This document shows positions 45,725 to 54,759 of a stretch of 64,000 nucleotides of DNA, in pieces. The DNA comes from Hymenobacter metallicola (GTDB lineage Bacteria > Bacteroidota > Bacteroidia > Cytophagales > Hymenobacteraceae), in the NCBI RefSeq assembly GCF_004745645.1, contig NZ_SRMB01000001.1, forward strand, positions 1,364,001 to 1,428,000, given 5' to 3'. The notes under the pieces are model-generated. The model made no database searches. It saw only the letters and a list, made by a program, of their open reading frames with translations, and was not told where the DNA came from. Each line of letters begins with the position of its first letter. The stretch's first letter is position 1. Both the position numbers and the translations under genes were made by a program.

Positions 45725-48700
45725 ATGCTTAAACGTTTACTAACAACGATCTTACTGGTGTATTCGGCCCTGGGATTTGCCCAAAACCCCACGTACCGGC
45801 TGGATAAGATGATGTGTACCCCCGTCGACTGGCCCTACGACATAGCCGTGGACCGCGCCGGCAATATTTACCTGAAAGACGGCGACGTTATCAAGCTCGA
45901 TTCCACGGGCCGGTATTTGAAAACTATCGACGTCAAGCCCACGTCGGGCACCAACGGCGGCAGCTGGGCCATGGGCCTCGACGCGGTGGGCAACCTGTAC
46001 GTGGCCAGCTACGCCTCCAACAACAGCGGGGGCAACAACTTTGTCCGCAAGTACAACCCCGACGGCCAGCTGCTGCTGCAGTTTGGCTCGGCGGGCACCG
46101 GGCCCGGGCAGTTTCAGGAAGTGCATGGCATGTGCGTTAATGCGGCGGGCACCATGTTTATTGCCGACTACAGCACGGCCCGCCTGCAGTGCTTCGACAA
46201 CCAGGGCAACCGCCTGTTTGAATACCGCGTGCCCGGCACTCCCTACAGCACCCACCTGGTGGATGTGGACCTGGACGCGGCCGGCAACATCTACCTGTTG
46301 GAAGAAAACTTCGTGGTGACCAAGCTCAGCCCCAGCGGGCAGCTGCTGGCTTCCATTCCTTTGCGGCGGGACAATAACACAACCTGGGCTCCCTACGACA
46401 AGAGCTCCTCCCTGCTCGTCGAAGCGTCCGGGACCCTGATTGTTTCGGGCTCCCAGAAGCCGCTGATGCGCTTCAGTGCCCAGGGGGCTTTTCTGAGTGT
46501 GGTTGGCACCAATGCCTACGTCTTCAGCGGCAGCACGCGTACGGCCCTGGCCCACGGGCGGGGCGGCAGCTTCTTTGCCACCGACAACACCCACCAGACG
46601 TTTTCCAACCACCTCTACAAGTATAGCAGCAGCCACGCCCTGATTCAGCGCTTCGGCAACCTGACCGGCCTCTCCCACGTGCGCCAGGACGAAATCGGCA
46701 ACGTGTACACCTATGATAAGACGGCGCAGCAAGTGCGCATACACAACCCGGCCGGCCAGCTCATCTTGTCCTTCGGCCTCACCGGCTCCACCAACCTAGC
46801 GGTTACCGGCCTGGCCCTCGACGGCAGCGGCAATATCTACGTGCTGGAAACGTCGGATGATGGCTCGCGCATTCTGAAATACACCCGCCGCGGGCAGCTT
46901 CTAGCCAAATTTGAATCGTTTGGCATTACCCAGGGCTACAAACGCCTGTCGTCCTTGGCCGTCGACGCCGGGGGCAACATGTTTGTCACCGACTATTACG
47001 GGGGCTGCGTGCGCAAACTCAGTGCCCAAGGCGCCTTTCTGGGCACCGTTGGCACCTGGGGTATCGGCAGCGGCCAGCTCTTTGTGCCCCAGGCCGTGGC
47101 CGTCGACGTGCGCGGTAATATCTACGCGGCTGATTTCGACGGGCGCCGGGTGCAGAAATTCAGCGCCAGCGGCCAGTTGCTCAAGCAATTCGGACCATCC
47201 ACCTCTTACATGGGCTCGACGGTCTGCGACTTTGATATGGAGGTAGACGGGGCCGGCACGATTTACCTGGTCAGCTCGGTGCACGCGGGCAAGATATTCA
47301 CGGCCGATGGCCGCGAAACGCCCATGCCCATTGGCGGCAGCCGGGTATCGATAAACCGCAGCGGCAGCCGACTGCTGGTGATGAGCACCAACAACGACCT
47401 GATCCGCTTCTACGTCTCGGGCCAGCAAGCTCCGACCAACCAGATCAGCGGACAGATTTTTCACGATGTCAACGGCAACTGCATTAAGGAAGCCTCCGAG
47501 CTGCCCCTGGCTGGCATAGTGGTGGTGGCCGAACCGGGCAACTATTACGGTATATCCGACGAAAACGGCAGCTACCAGCTGGCTACCGATACCGGCCGCT
47601 ACGAAGTGCGGCAGCTGCTGCCCGAAAACGAGGTAGGCCGCACGATACAGCAAACCTGCGCCGCTAACCCTACTGTCGTATTCCGCGACTATGGCAATAC
47701 GGTACCCGGCGTCGACTTTGGCAACCAGGTCAGCACCAGCCCCTTCCTGCGGGTAGGCGTAGCCTCCAACCGCCGCCGCCGCTGCTTCCGCAACACAACG
47801 ACCGTGACGTACGCCAACGACGGCTACGCGGCGGCCAGCAACGTGGTGGTGAAAGTAGCCTTGCCCGCCGAGGTGAAATTTATTTCGGCCAACGCGGCCC
47901 ACACCGTGGATGCGGACGGCAACTACGTGTTTCAGATTGGCACCGTGGCTGCCAACGACAAAGGCAGCATCCTTATTCAGGATTCCGTGGTCTGCGGCAA
48001 CCCCGAGCTGCGGGGCCGCACCGTCTGCACCAAGGCCACGATATTTCCCGGCAATGCCTACCCGCCCCCGCCGGTCTGGACCCGGGCCTCGGTCGTGGCG
48101 CAGGGCCGCCCCCAAGCCGGCAATCAGGTGCGGTTTGTGCTGCGCAATACCGGCCAGGGCAACATGAGCGACAGTCTGACCTTCCGCATCTACCAGAACA
48201 GTGAGCTGGCCTTGCAGCACCGCTACTGGCTGGCCGCCACCGACAGCCTCGTGTTGCGCGTGCCCGCCAGCCGCCCCGTAGTGCGCCTGGAAGCCAACCA
48301 GCCCGCGGGGCATCCCACCCAGCGCGTGGCCAGCGCCACCGTGGAGCTGCGCGGCCTGAGTAACTCGGGCGAGCCGAACCCGGACATGAATTCCATGTTT
48401 TCTGGTAGTCCGGGCCCCGAAACGGCTACCGACTGCCAGCCCATTCTAGACTCCTACGACCCCAACGACAAGCTGGTAGAGCCCACCGGCGTAACCCAAC
48501 AGCACTACACGCCAACCGGCACCCCGCTGCGCTACCGGATCCGCTTCCAGAATACGGGCAACGATGATGCCTACCGCGTGGTGGTCGTGGATACGCTGGC
48601 CGCCGACCTGGACCCGCGCACCTTGCGGGTGGAAAGCGCCTCCCACCCGTACCGCTTCTCCGTGACGGGCCACGGGCGGCTGGTGCTCACCTTCACCCTG

Positions 48701-50182
48701 GACAACATCAACCTGCCTCCCAGCAGCCGCAACGACGCGGGCAGCAACGGCTTTGTACAGTTCAGCATTCAGCCCAAAGCCGGCCTGCCGGCCCGGGCGC
48801 TGGTTGAAAACAACGCCGATATCTACTTCGACTACAACCCGCCGATTCGGACGAATACGACCGTCAACCGCATTTACGACCTACCGCTGGTAGTGTCGAG
48901 CGACGTGGCCCTTTCCTACTCGGCCATTATCGCCTCGCCCGCCGTGACCAGTCTGGCCCCGGCCCAGGGGCGCGCCGGCACCTTGGTCACGCTCACCGGC
49001 CAGCGTTTCGCTACTACCAGCCCGGGCAACAACGTGAGCTTCAACGGGGTCAGCACGCCAGTGCTGAGTGCCACGGCCACTACCCTGACGGTGCGCGTAC
49101 CCGCCGGTGCTACCAGCGGCGCGGTGCAGGTCGTCACCCCCGATGGGTCGGCCCGCAGCCAGGCTTTCACGGTATACCAAGCTCCTACCCTGCTGAGCAT
49201 GACTCCGGCGGAAGGCATACCGGGCAGCATTGTTAGCCTGACCGGCACGCACTTCGCCCCGCTGGCCGCCCAGGATACCGTCTGGTTTGGCCCGGTAGCG
49301 GCCCGGGTGCTGACGGCTACGGCCACTTCCCTACAGGTAGAAGTGCCGGCCGCGCCCACTCGCAGTCTCATCAAGCTCAGCACCCTGGGCGGGTCGGTGA
49401 CAAGCCCGCAACCCTTCGTGATTTGGTATCCCCCGACTTTGGTACAGGTGAGCCCGGCCAAAGCCCGCGTGGGTGCCAAGGTCACGATTACCGGCACCAA
49501 CTTCGCCGAAGCCACCGCGCGCAACAAAGTTTCCTTCGGCGCGGGCCCCGCTACGGTACTACAGGCCACCGCGGGCACCTTGCAGGTGCAGGTACCCGCG
49601 GCGGCCGAGTCGGGGCTGGTGCGGGTAGAAACGCCCGGTGGCACCACCACCCTGCCCGGCTTCACCCTGCTGCCCGCCCCGGTCCTAACAACGCTCAACC
49701 CGCCGCGGGGCAGCGTGGGAAGCGTGGTAACGGTGAGCGGACGAAACTTCCAGGTCGATGCGCAAACGGACACCGTATTCTTTGGCGGTATTCCGGCCCG
49801 GGTGCTGAGCGCCACCGGTTCCGAATTGCAGGTGGTGGTGCCCAAAGGCGTCCGGACGGCCCCACTGACGGTGGCCGGCGCCGGGGGCCGCTCCAACAGT
49901 CCGCTCGACTTTGAAGTGGTGGCCCTCTCCCCCGACGAGGCCATTGCGGCCTACCCTAACCCCACCTCGGGCGAGCTGAACATCAACTGGTCGAAGGCAG
50001 AATTCGAGGTCCTGGAATTGTCGCTTTACGACGCTCTGGGCCGGGTAGTATACCAGCAAGGCAATCTGGCCCGGGAACCCGAGCACGTGCAGTTGCGGCT
50101 CATGGGCTACCGGCCCGGGATGTACCTGCTGCGCCTGCAAACCAGCGCCGGGCCGGTCCTGAAACGCATCAGCCTGCTCTAA
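45725..50182 (+). CDS. Large secreted NHL-repeat / IPT-TIG protein with T9SS type A sorting domain
   Basis: A 1485-residue exported protein. Order: signal peptide (LLTTILLVYSALGFAQ); NHL-type propeller repeats to about residue 560 (AVDRAGNIYLKDGDVIKLDS, GPGQFQEVHGMCVNAAGTMF); an SdrD-B-like module at about 571 (ISGQIFHDVNGNCIKEASEL); DUF11/DUF7619-type surface domains to about 1060 (LRYRIRFQNTGNDDAYRVVV, NADIYFDYNPPIRTNTTVNR); four IPT/TIG domains at about 1070-1400 (VTSLAPAQGRAGTLVTLTGQ, VLTTLNPPRGSVGSVVTVSG); and a type A sorting tail from about 1409 (AYPNPTSGELNINWSK, YRPGMYLLRLQT). It is likely a surface adhesin. No catalytic motif is seen. Confidence 0.88.
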   Translation: MLKRLLTTILLVYSALGFAQNPTYRLDKMMCTPVDWPYDIAVDRAGNIYLKDGDVIKLDSTGRYLKTIDVKPTSGTNGGSWAMGLDAVGNLYVASYASNNSGGNNFVRKYNPDGQLLLQFGSAGTGPGQFQEVHGMCVNAAGTMFIADYSTARLQCFDNQGNRLFEYRVPGTPYSTHLVDVDLDAAGNIYLLEENFVVTKLSPSGQLLASIPLRRDNNTTWAPYDKSSSLLVEASGTLIVSGSQKPLMRFSAQGAFLSVVGTNAYVFSGSTRTALAHGRGGSFFATDNTHQTFSNHLYKYSSSHALIQRFGNLTGLSHVRQDEIGNVYTYDKTAQQVRIHNPAGQLILSFGLTGSTNLAVTGLALDGSGNIYVLETSDDGSRILKYTRRGQLLAKFESFGITQGYKRLSSLAVDAGGNMFVTDYYGGCVRKLSAQGAFLGTVGTWGIGSGQLFVPQAVAVDVRGNIYAADFDGRRVQKFSASGQLLKQFGPSTSYMGSTVCDFDMEVDGAGTIYLVSSVHAGKIFTADGRETPMPIGGSRVSINRSGSRLLVMSTNNDLIRFYVSGQQAPTNQISGQIFHDVNGNCIKEASELPLAGIVVVAEPGNYYGISDENGSYQLATDTGRYEVRQLLPENEVGRTIQQTCAANPTVVFRDYGNTVPGVDFGNQVSTSPFLRVGVASNRRRRCFRNTTTVTYANDGYAAASNVVVKVALPAEVKFISANAAHTVDADGNYVFQIGTVAANDKGSILIQDSVVCGNPELRGRTVCTKATIFPGNAYPPPPVWTRASVVAQGRPQAGNQVRFVLRNTGQGNMSDSLTFRIYQNSELALQHRYWLAATDSLVLRVPASRPVVRLEANQPAGHPTQRVASATVELRGLSNSGEPNPDMNSMFSGSPGPETATDCQPILDSYDPNDKLVEPTGVTQQHYTPTGTPLRYRIRFQNTGNDDAYRVVVVDTLAADLDPRTLRVESASHPYRFSVTGHGRLVLTFTLDNINLPPSSRNDAGSNGFVQFSIQPKAGLPARALVENNADIYFDYNPPIRTNTTVNRIYDLPLVVSSDVALSYSAIIASPAVTSLAPAQGRAGTLVTLTGQRFATTSPGNNVSFNGVSTPVLSATATTLTVRVPAGATSGAVQVVTPDGSARSQAFTVYQAPTLLSMTPAEGIPGSIVSLTGTHFAPLAAQDTVWFGPVAARVLTATATSLQVEVPAAPTRSLIKLSTLGGSVTSPQPFVIWYPPTLVQVSPAKARVGAKVTITGTNFAEATARNKVSFGAGPATVLQATAGTLQVQVPAAAESGLVRVETPGGTTTLPGFTLLPAPVLTTLNPPRGSVGSVVTVSGRNFQVDAQTDTVFFGGIPARVLSATGSELQVVVPKGVRTAPLTVAGAGGRSNSPLDFEVVALSPDEAIAAYPNPTSGELNINWSKAEFEVLELSLYDALGRVVYQQGNLAREPEHVQLRLMGYRPGMYLLRLQTSAGPVLKRISLL

Positions 50183-50375
50183 AGCTCTTGCCCAAGCTTG
50201 CTGCGCCCTGTTGGTCCCAGTCCTCCTCCCCGGGGAAAGGCTGGGTGCCAAGAGGGCGCTTCTTTTTCTGTCCCACTCGTATGCTACCAGACGTTGGGTG
50301 GCGACCCGGCATGCTGTTGTTTTGCGTAAATTGCCCGCCAAACACCGTTTGGGGCCTTCAACACGCAGCAGCTTC

Positions 50376-50383
50376 TACTTTTG
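50376..50383 (+). promoter_or_regulatory. -7 box upstream of ybaB
   Basis: TACTTTTG fits TAnnTTTG, and the leader to the ATG at 50473 would be about 85 nt. The nearest upstream TTTG is 24 nt away, longer than usual. Nothing else is seen in 50183-50472. Confidence 0.45.
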
Positions 50384-50472
50384 AAGCGCTGATTCAGAAA
50401 CTTAGTCGCGCAGCCCAAGCCACCTTATTCGATAACCTCTTCCAGCCAACTGGAAATAAAAACACAGAGCAT

Positions 50473-50808
50473 ATGTTTGACATGATGGGCATGATGGGCA
50501 AGGTCAAGGAGCTTCAGGAGAAAATGAAGCAGGCCCAACACGAACTGCAGTACCTGACCGTCACGGCCGAGTCGGGTGGCGGCTTGGTGAAGGCCACGGC
50601 CAACGGCCACCGTCAAGTACTCAAGCTCGACATCGACGAATCATTGCTCACGCCCCAGGACCGCGAAATGCTGGCCGACCTGGTCGTGGCCGCCGTGAAC
50701 AAGGCCCTGAGCGAAGTGGGCGACAAAGCCAAAGAAGAACTCAAAAACAAAACCTCCGGCCTGATGCCCAACCTGCCCGGCCTCGACTTGAGCAACTTTG
50801 GCCTCTAA
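50473..50808 (+). CDS. ybaB: YbaB/EbfC nucleoid-associated protein
   Basis: A small dimeric DNA-binding protein that coats the nucleoid. The 111-residue product shows the family pattern: MMGKVKELQEKMKQAQHELQ coiled coil, VTAESGGGLVKATANGHRQV and LKLDIDESLLTPQDREMLAD. An in-frame frame upstream reaches 50188, but its residues are unrelated to the family, so ATG 50473 is chosen. The usual neighbours dnaX and recR are not here; instead a glycosyltransferase gene overlaps its 3' end by 11 nt. Confidence 0.93.
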   Translation: MFDMMGMMGKVKELQEKMKQAQHELQYLTVTAESGGGLVKATANGHRQVLKLDIDESLLTPQDREMLADLVVAAVNKALSEVGDKAKEELKNKTSGLMPNLPGLDLSNFGL

Positions 50809-51940
50809 GGATTCGGCCGCACCCACCGGCCTCTGCGCCGATGTGGCCGTGGTTATTCTGAACTGGAACGGGCAGAAATTTCTCCGGCAGTTTCTGCCTG
50901 CCGTTCTGGCGTACTCCGACGGAGCCCGCATCATCGTGGCCGACAACGCCAGCACCGACGACTCGGTAGCGTTGCTGGGCCGGGAGTTTCCGACGGTGGA
51001 AGTTATTCAGAACCCCGGCAATCTGGGTTTTTGCGACGGCTACAACCACGCCCTGCAACAAGTAGAGGCGCAGTACTACATGCTGCTCAACTCCGACGTG
51101 GAGGTGACGCCGGGTTGGCTGCGGCCCTTGCGCGAACTACTGGAAACCCGCCCGCAGATTGCCGCTTGTCAGCCCAAAATCCGGCAGTATAGCCCAGACC
51201 CGGCCCAACGGGAAATGTTTGAGTATGCCGGCGCGGGCGGGGGCTACCTCGACCGGCTGGGCTACCCTTTCTGCCGCGGCCGGCTCTTCGACACCCTGGA
51301 GCAAGACCTGGGTCAGTACGACGACCCGCGCCCAGTGGCCTGGGCGACGGGGGCCTGTATGTTTGTACGCGCGGCTTGCTGGCACCAGATAGGCGGCCTG
51401 GAACCGGCCTTTTTTGCCCACATGGAGGAAATTGACCTCTGCTGGCGCCTTTGGAATACGGGGCAGGAAGTGTGGTACCACGGGGGCAGCACGGTGTTTC
51501 ACGTGGGCGGCGGCACACTGCATAAGTCGAACCCGCGCAAAACCTACCTCAACTTCCGCAACGGCCTGGCGTTGGTGTATAAGAATGTGGCCGACCAGGA
51601 GCTGGCCGGCGTGCTGGCCACCCGGCTGGTGCTCGACTGGGTAGCGGCCCTGCGCTTTCTGCTGCAAGGCAACACGGGCGACTTTACAGCCATTCTGCGC
51701 GCCCACCGCGACTTTTTCACTAAGCGGGCTTACTGGAAACGGAAGCGGCGGGAAAATCCGCAGAAACGGCCCACCAGTCAGCGGCCGGGCGTGTACCAAG
51801 GAAGCTTGGTGTGGGCCTACTTCGGCCAAGAAATCCGCGCCTTTTCTCAGCTCGACCCGGAGAATTTTGGCGGGGATCAAGGCACAAACGACCCGGCCAC
51901 TCCGGAAAGCGCCCACCCCACAAACTCACCCTTTCACTAA
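50798..51940 (+). CDS. Family 2 glycosyltransferase
   Basis: An inverting GT-A glycosyltransferase using a nucleotide sugar, probably for surface polysaccharide or rhamnan-type chains. The 380-residue frame has VAVVILNWNGQKFLRQFLPA, IIVADNASTDDSVALL, PGNLGFCDGYNHAL, the metal-binding-site region MLLNSDVEV, AWATGACMFVRAACWHQIGG and the acid region FFAHMEEIDLCWRL. There is no ATG at the 5' end. TTG 50798 (overlapping ybaB by 11 nt) or GTG 50843 are the options, the latter starting almost directly at the first strand. TTG is kept, with doubt. The C-terminal 60 residues are basic and then low-complexity. Confidence 0.88.
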   Translation: MASKDSAAPTGLCADVAVVILNWNGQKFLRQFLPAVLAYSDGARIIVADNASTDDSVALLGREFPTVEVIQNPGNLGFCDGYNHALQQVEAQYYMLLNSDVEVTPGWLRPLRELLETRPQIAACQPKIRQYSPDPAQREMFEYAGAGGGYLDRLGYPFCRGRLFDTLEQDLGQYDDPRPVAWATGACMFVRAACWHQIGGLEPAFFAHMEEIDLCWRLWNTGQEVWYHGGSTVFHVGGGTLHKSNPRKTYLNFRNGLALVYKNVADQELAGVLATRLVLDWVAALRFLLQGNTGDFTAILRAHRDFFTKRAYWKRKRRENPQKRPTSQRPGVYQGSLVWAYFGQEIRAFSQLDPENFGGDQGTNDPATPESAHPTNSPFH

Positions 51941-51953
51941 TTCACCCGCTCGC

Positions 51954-52172
51954 CTACAGGTCCCAGACGGTGCTGCGCTGCCGGCGCATGGCCCGGCGCA
52001 CATTCATCCAGAAAGCCAGGGCGAAATACAGCACGATGGGCGAGCCAAAGGTGAAGAACGAGGCGTACACAAAAGACAGCCGGACGCTACTGCTGGAGAA
52101 GCCCAAACGCTGCCCCAAAGCATTGCAGACGCCAAAGCTCTGCTGTTCGATGAAGTCGGTTAATCGTTTCAT
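51954..52172 (-). CDS. PspC-domain small membrane protein
   Basis: A 72-residue protein: FGVCNALGQRLGFSSSSVRL matches the PspC start (GVCAGLGEYLGID-like), followed by one membrane helix (FTFGSPIVLYFALAFWMNV) and a basic end. PspC proteins sit in the inner membrane and take part in envelope stress responses; in Bacteroidota short solo versions are common. agGAGCt just upstream of the ATG is a possible ribosome site, unusually strong for this window. It converges on the glycosyltransferase gene (13 nt gap) and is divergent from the OmpA-TPR gene. Confidence 0.78.
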   Translation of the reverse strand: MKRLTDFIEQQSFGVCNALGQRLGFSSSSVRLSFVYASFFTFGSPIVLYFALAFWMNVRRAMRRQRSTVWDL

Positions 52173-52291
52173 AGCTCCTCATTTATAACCGATTGAACCG
52201 GTTAACGCACTTCAAAATAACAAGAAAACCGCCGTACGGCAAGCTCAGCTTCGACAATTGAGCACAATTTCTGACCCTCCTCAGCAGTTTT

Positions 52292-52299
52292 TACGTTTG
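52292..52299 (+). promoter_or_regulatory. -7 box upstream of the OmpA-TPR lipoprotein gene
   Basis: TACGTTTG fits TAnnTTTG exactly and is 46 nt before the ATG at 52346. No clear -33 TTG is present. Confidence 0.5.
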
Positions 52300-52345
52300 T
52301 AGGCCAACCTTTCGGCCCTGTCTTCGCTGCTTAGCTTTTTTGCCT

Positions 52346-54154
52346 ATGAGAGTTTATTTGCGCCTGTTTCCGTCTGTGTGGGTTGTGCTGGCCGCCTCCG
52401 CGTTGCCGGGTTGTACGTTGCCCCGGATGCTAAAGGTTGCGCAAGAAGGTCAACAAGTTACGGTGCAGCCGTCGGTGCTGGAAAGCAACGGCGAGAACGT
52501 CCTGTTTGAAGTAACGGCCCGGGTGCCGGCCAAGCACCTCAAATCCGGCAATGCCTACAACCTGGCCCTGAGCTACCGCTACGACAACGGCCTGCGCGAA
52601 GACACCGTGGGCCGCCTCACCTTCGTGTCGGGCGAGTATACCTACGACACGGAGAAAAAGGACCAGCTGGTCATTACCAAACAGTTTTCCTTTCCCTACT
52701 CGCCCCGCAAAAGCCCCGGCGAACTGCTGGCCCTGCCCGATGCCCACCAGTTAAAACCAAACGGCAAACGGGTGAAAGGCCAGTCGTTTCGGGTGGCCCG
52801 CGGCATCGTCACGACGGGCCGCCTGGTGGTACGCCAGGACACGGCCATCAACCTGCTGCCCGAAACGGCCGATAATAACATGAGTGGTACCCGCATCCTG
52901 CCGTTCTTCTTCGACCAGGGCAGCGCGGCTATCCGCAATTATCTGGGCACCAACGTGCAGGCCCTGGAAGACTTCATTGAGGCCAACCAGCACACCAAAA
53001 AGGTGATGATAGCCGCCGGCCACTCGCCCGACTCAATCGACTCGCGCGACGCCCGCCTGGCCGACCGTCGGGTGCAGGGCCTGCTGCGCTACTACAAAAA
53101 GCGCGTCGACACGGATTCGTATCTGAATAAGGTCAGCAACATCCAGTTTGAAACCGTGGCCTACCACCGCCGCTGGGACCTGTTCCTGAACAAGGTGCAG
53201 AACTCGGCCCTCAAGCCGGCCCAGATTGACTCGGTGGTACTGCTGATCAACGACTCGCAGGGCACCTTTGCCCAAAAGGAGCGCCGCCTGCGGGCCCTCT
53301 CCTTCTACGATTACCTCGACCAGTACATTTACCCCGTAATGCGCTTTGGTACGGTGGCCGTGGAGTACACCGCCCCCAAGCGCTACGACTCGGAAATCTA
53401 CCTGCTCTCCAAAAAGATTGTGGAGAAGGAAATGGAGGCCGATGCCCTTACGCCCGAGGAGCTACGCTACTCCGCTACGCTCACCCCGTTGCTGGCCGAA
53501 AAGCAGCGCATCTACGAAACCGCCGTGGCAACCACCGGCCGCTGGGAAGCCTACCACAACCTGGCCGTGGTGCTCCTGCAGCGCTCGGAAAAAGAGGCGA
53601 GCGACAAGGTGCGCAAAGCCTACTTGCGCCGGGCGGCTACCAACTTCACCCTGGCGGCCCACCGCAACCCTACCGCCGACTTGTTCTACCGCGTAGCCAC
53701 GGCCTACCACCGGGCCGGCGACCGGCTCGAAGCTCTGCAGAACTACGACTACGCCATCAAGCTCGGCGGGCCGCGGCCGGTGCTGGAAAAAGTATTTGCC
53801 GACAAAGCAGCCCTGGAAATCGAAGTCGGCCAGCTCGATGATGCCCTGGGCAGCATCAGCTACAGCGGCAAAAGCTACCAGAACACCATGAACCGGGCCC
53901 TGATCTACCTGCTCAAAGGCAACTACGACGGCGCGGCCGGCATTTACCGCGAAGCCCTGGACCTGAAGCCCAGCGACCCGATGGCCTACTACTGCCTGGC
54001 TGTGGTAGCGGCCCGCCGCCAGGACGAAGCCCAGATGGGCCAGTTCCTGCGCCGCGCCGTGCAGCTCGACCGCGCCTACGCCAATCGGGCCGTCGAAGAC
54101 CTGGAGTTCCGGGATTACGCGGCGGGCAAGATGTTCCTGGAAGCCCTACGGTAG
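52346..54154 (+). CDS. OmpA-like / TPR lipoprotein
   Basis: A 602-residue envelope protein. The N-terminus ends in a lipobox (ASALPGC), so it is probably a lipoprotein. Residues about 25-180 have no recognised domain. Then an OmpA-like peptidoglycan-binding segment follows (ILPFFFDQGSAAIRNYLGTN, VMIAAGHSPDSIDSRDARLA). The second half holds TPRs (VATAYHRAGDRLEALQNYDY, ALIYLLKGNYDGAAGIYREA, MAYYCLAVVAARRQDEAQMG). OmpA plus TPR in one lipoprotein recalls T9SS component PorE, but the order is different (PorE has its OmpA domain at the C-terminus), so the role is open. It is followed after 5 nt by the DUF2019 gene. Confidence 0.75.
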   Translation: MRVYLRLFPSVWVVLAASALPGCTLPRMLKVAQEGQQVTVQPSVLESNGENVLFEVTARVPAKHLKSGNAYNLALSYRYDNGLREDTVGRLTFVSGEYTYDTEKKDQLVITKQFSFPYSPRKSPGELLALPDAHQLKPNGKRVKGQSFRVARGIVTTGRLVVRQDTAINLLPETADNNMSGTRILPFFFDQGSAAIRNYLGTNVQALEDFIEANQHTKKVMIAAGHSPDSIDSRDARLADRRVQGLLRYYKKRVDTDSYLNKVSNIQFETVAYHRRWDLFLNKVQNSALKPAQIDSVVLLINDSQGTFAQKERRLRALSFYDYLDQYIYPVMRFGTVAVEYTAPKRYDSEIYLLSKKIVEKEMEADALTPEELRYSATLTPLLAEKQRIYETAVATTGRWEAYHNLAVVLLQRSEKEASDKVRKAYLRRAATNFTLAAHRNPTADLFYRVATAYHRAGDRLEALQNYDYAIKLGGPRPVLEKVFADKAALEIEVGQLDDALGSISYSGKSYQNTMNRALIYLLKGNYDGAAGIYREALDLKPSDPMAYYCLAVVAARRQDEAQMGQFLRRAVQLDRAYANRAVEDLEFRDYAAGKMFLEALR

Positions 54155-54159
54155 CATTT

Positions 54160-54510
54160 ATGCTTGTACACAATCAGAACGAGGCGCTAGGGCTGTTTTG
54201 CTTGGCGGCCACCAAGCAGGCCGAAGCAACAAAAACTGGTGACTACCGCGCGGGCAATAAGGCTTACGACCAGATTCTGGCAGCCGTACAATGGCTGACC
54301 GCTAATCAGGCTATAGACGCTCTTCAGCCCCTGCTTCAGGCTGAAGATGGCGGCATTCGGCTGTGGGCCGCAACCGTGCTACTGCCCTATGGCACTGCCC
54401 AAGCCGAAGAAACCCTGACAGCTTTGGCTTCCTCAACTTCTATTCACGGATTTACCGCTGCCACCATGCTAAGCGAATGGCGTGCGGGAAGGCTGCTGCC
54501 TATGGCCTGA
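54160..54510 (+). CDS. DUF2019 family small protein
   Basis: A 116-residue all-helical soluble protein: ATKTGDYRAGNKAYDQILAA, ALQPLLQAEDGGIRLWAATV, and HGFTAATMLSEWRAGRLLP. The GDYRxxNKxYD and RLWAAT...EW.xG patterns fit DUF2019, a HEAT-like family of unknown function often found near polymorphic toxin immunity genes. No toxin is recognised here. It starts 5 nt after the OmpA-TPR gene, so it may be translated from the same message. Confidence 0.65.
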   Translation: MLVHNQNEALGLFCLAATKQAEATKTGDYRAGNKAYDQILAAVQWLTANQAIDALQPLLQAEDGGIRLWAATVLLPYGTAQAEETLTALASSTSIHGFTAATMLSEWRAGRLLPMA

Positions 54511-54634
54511 TTTTCGGCTATCTGCCGCTATAATGCGCATCGGTTCCTGCTCGTTTTACTGCCGTGAACCAGCGGCGAAGCGGCGGCAATGACCTACTAA
54601 GGGCCGGTAATGAGCTTCATTACAACGGCAACAC

Positions 54635-54720
54635 TGTAGAGACGCATATTTGCGTCTCGGCGGCCGCGCCGTGCCACCGATGGTTGTTCAACGATTGAGA
54701 CGCAAGTATGCGTCTCTACA
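54635..54720. repeat. 24-bp inverted repeat, each arm itself palindromic
   Basis: The arm 54635-54658 (tgtagagacgcatatttgcg, then tctc) pairs with 54697-54720 with one mismatch across a 38-nt GC-rich spacer. Inside each arm gagacgca...tgcgtctc forms its own hairpin, so the DNA can fold as one long stem or as two small ones. Sequences with this gagacgca core are widespread dispersed repeats in several phyla. It lies between the DUF2019 gene and the next gene, 40 nt before the latter's ATG. Confidence 0.85.
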
Positions 54721-54759
54721 CCGTTCAGGAGTTAGGGTCAACTGCTACCTTACCGGCCT

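Noticed and set aside
46901-48313. Minus-strand open frame opposite the NHL/IPT gene
   Set aside because: Antisense frame of a well-supported 1485-residue protein.
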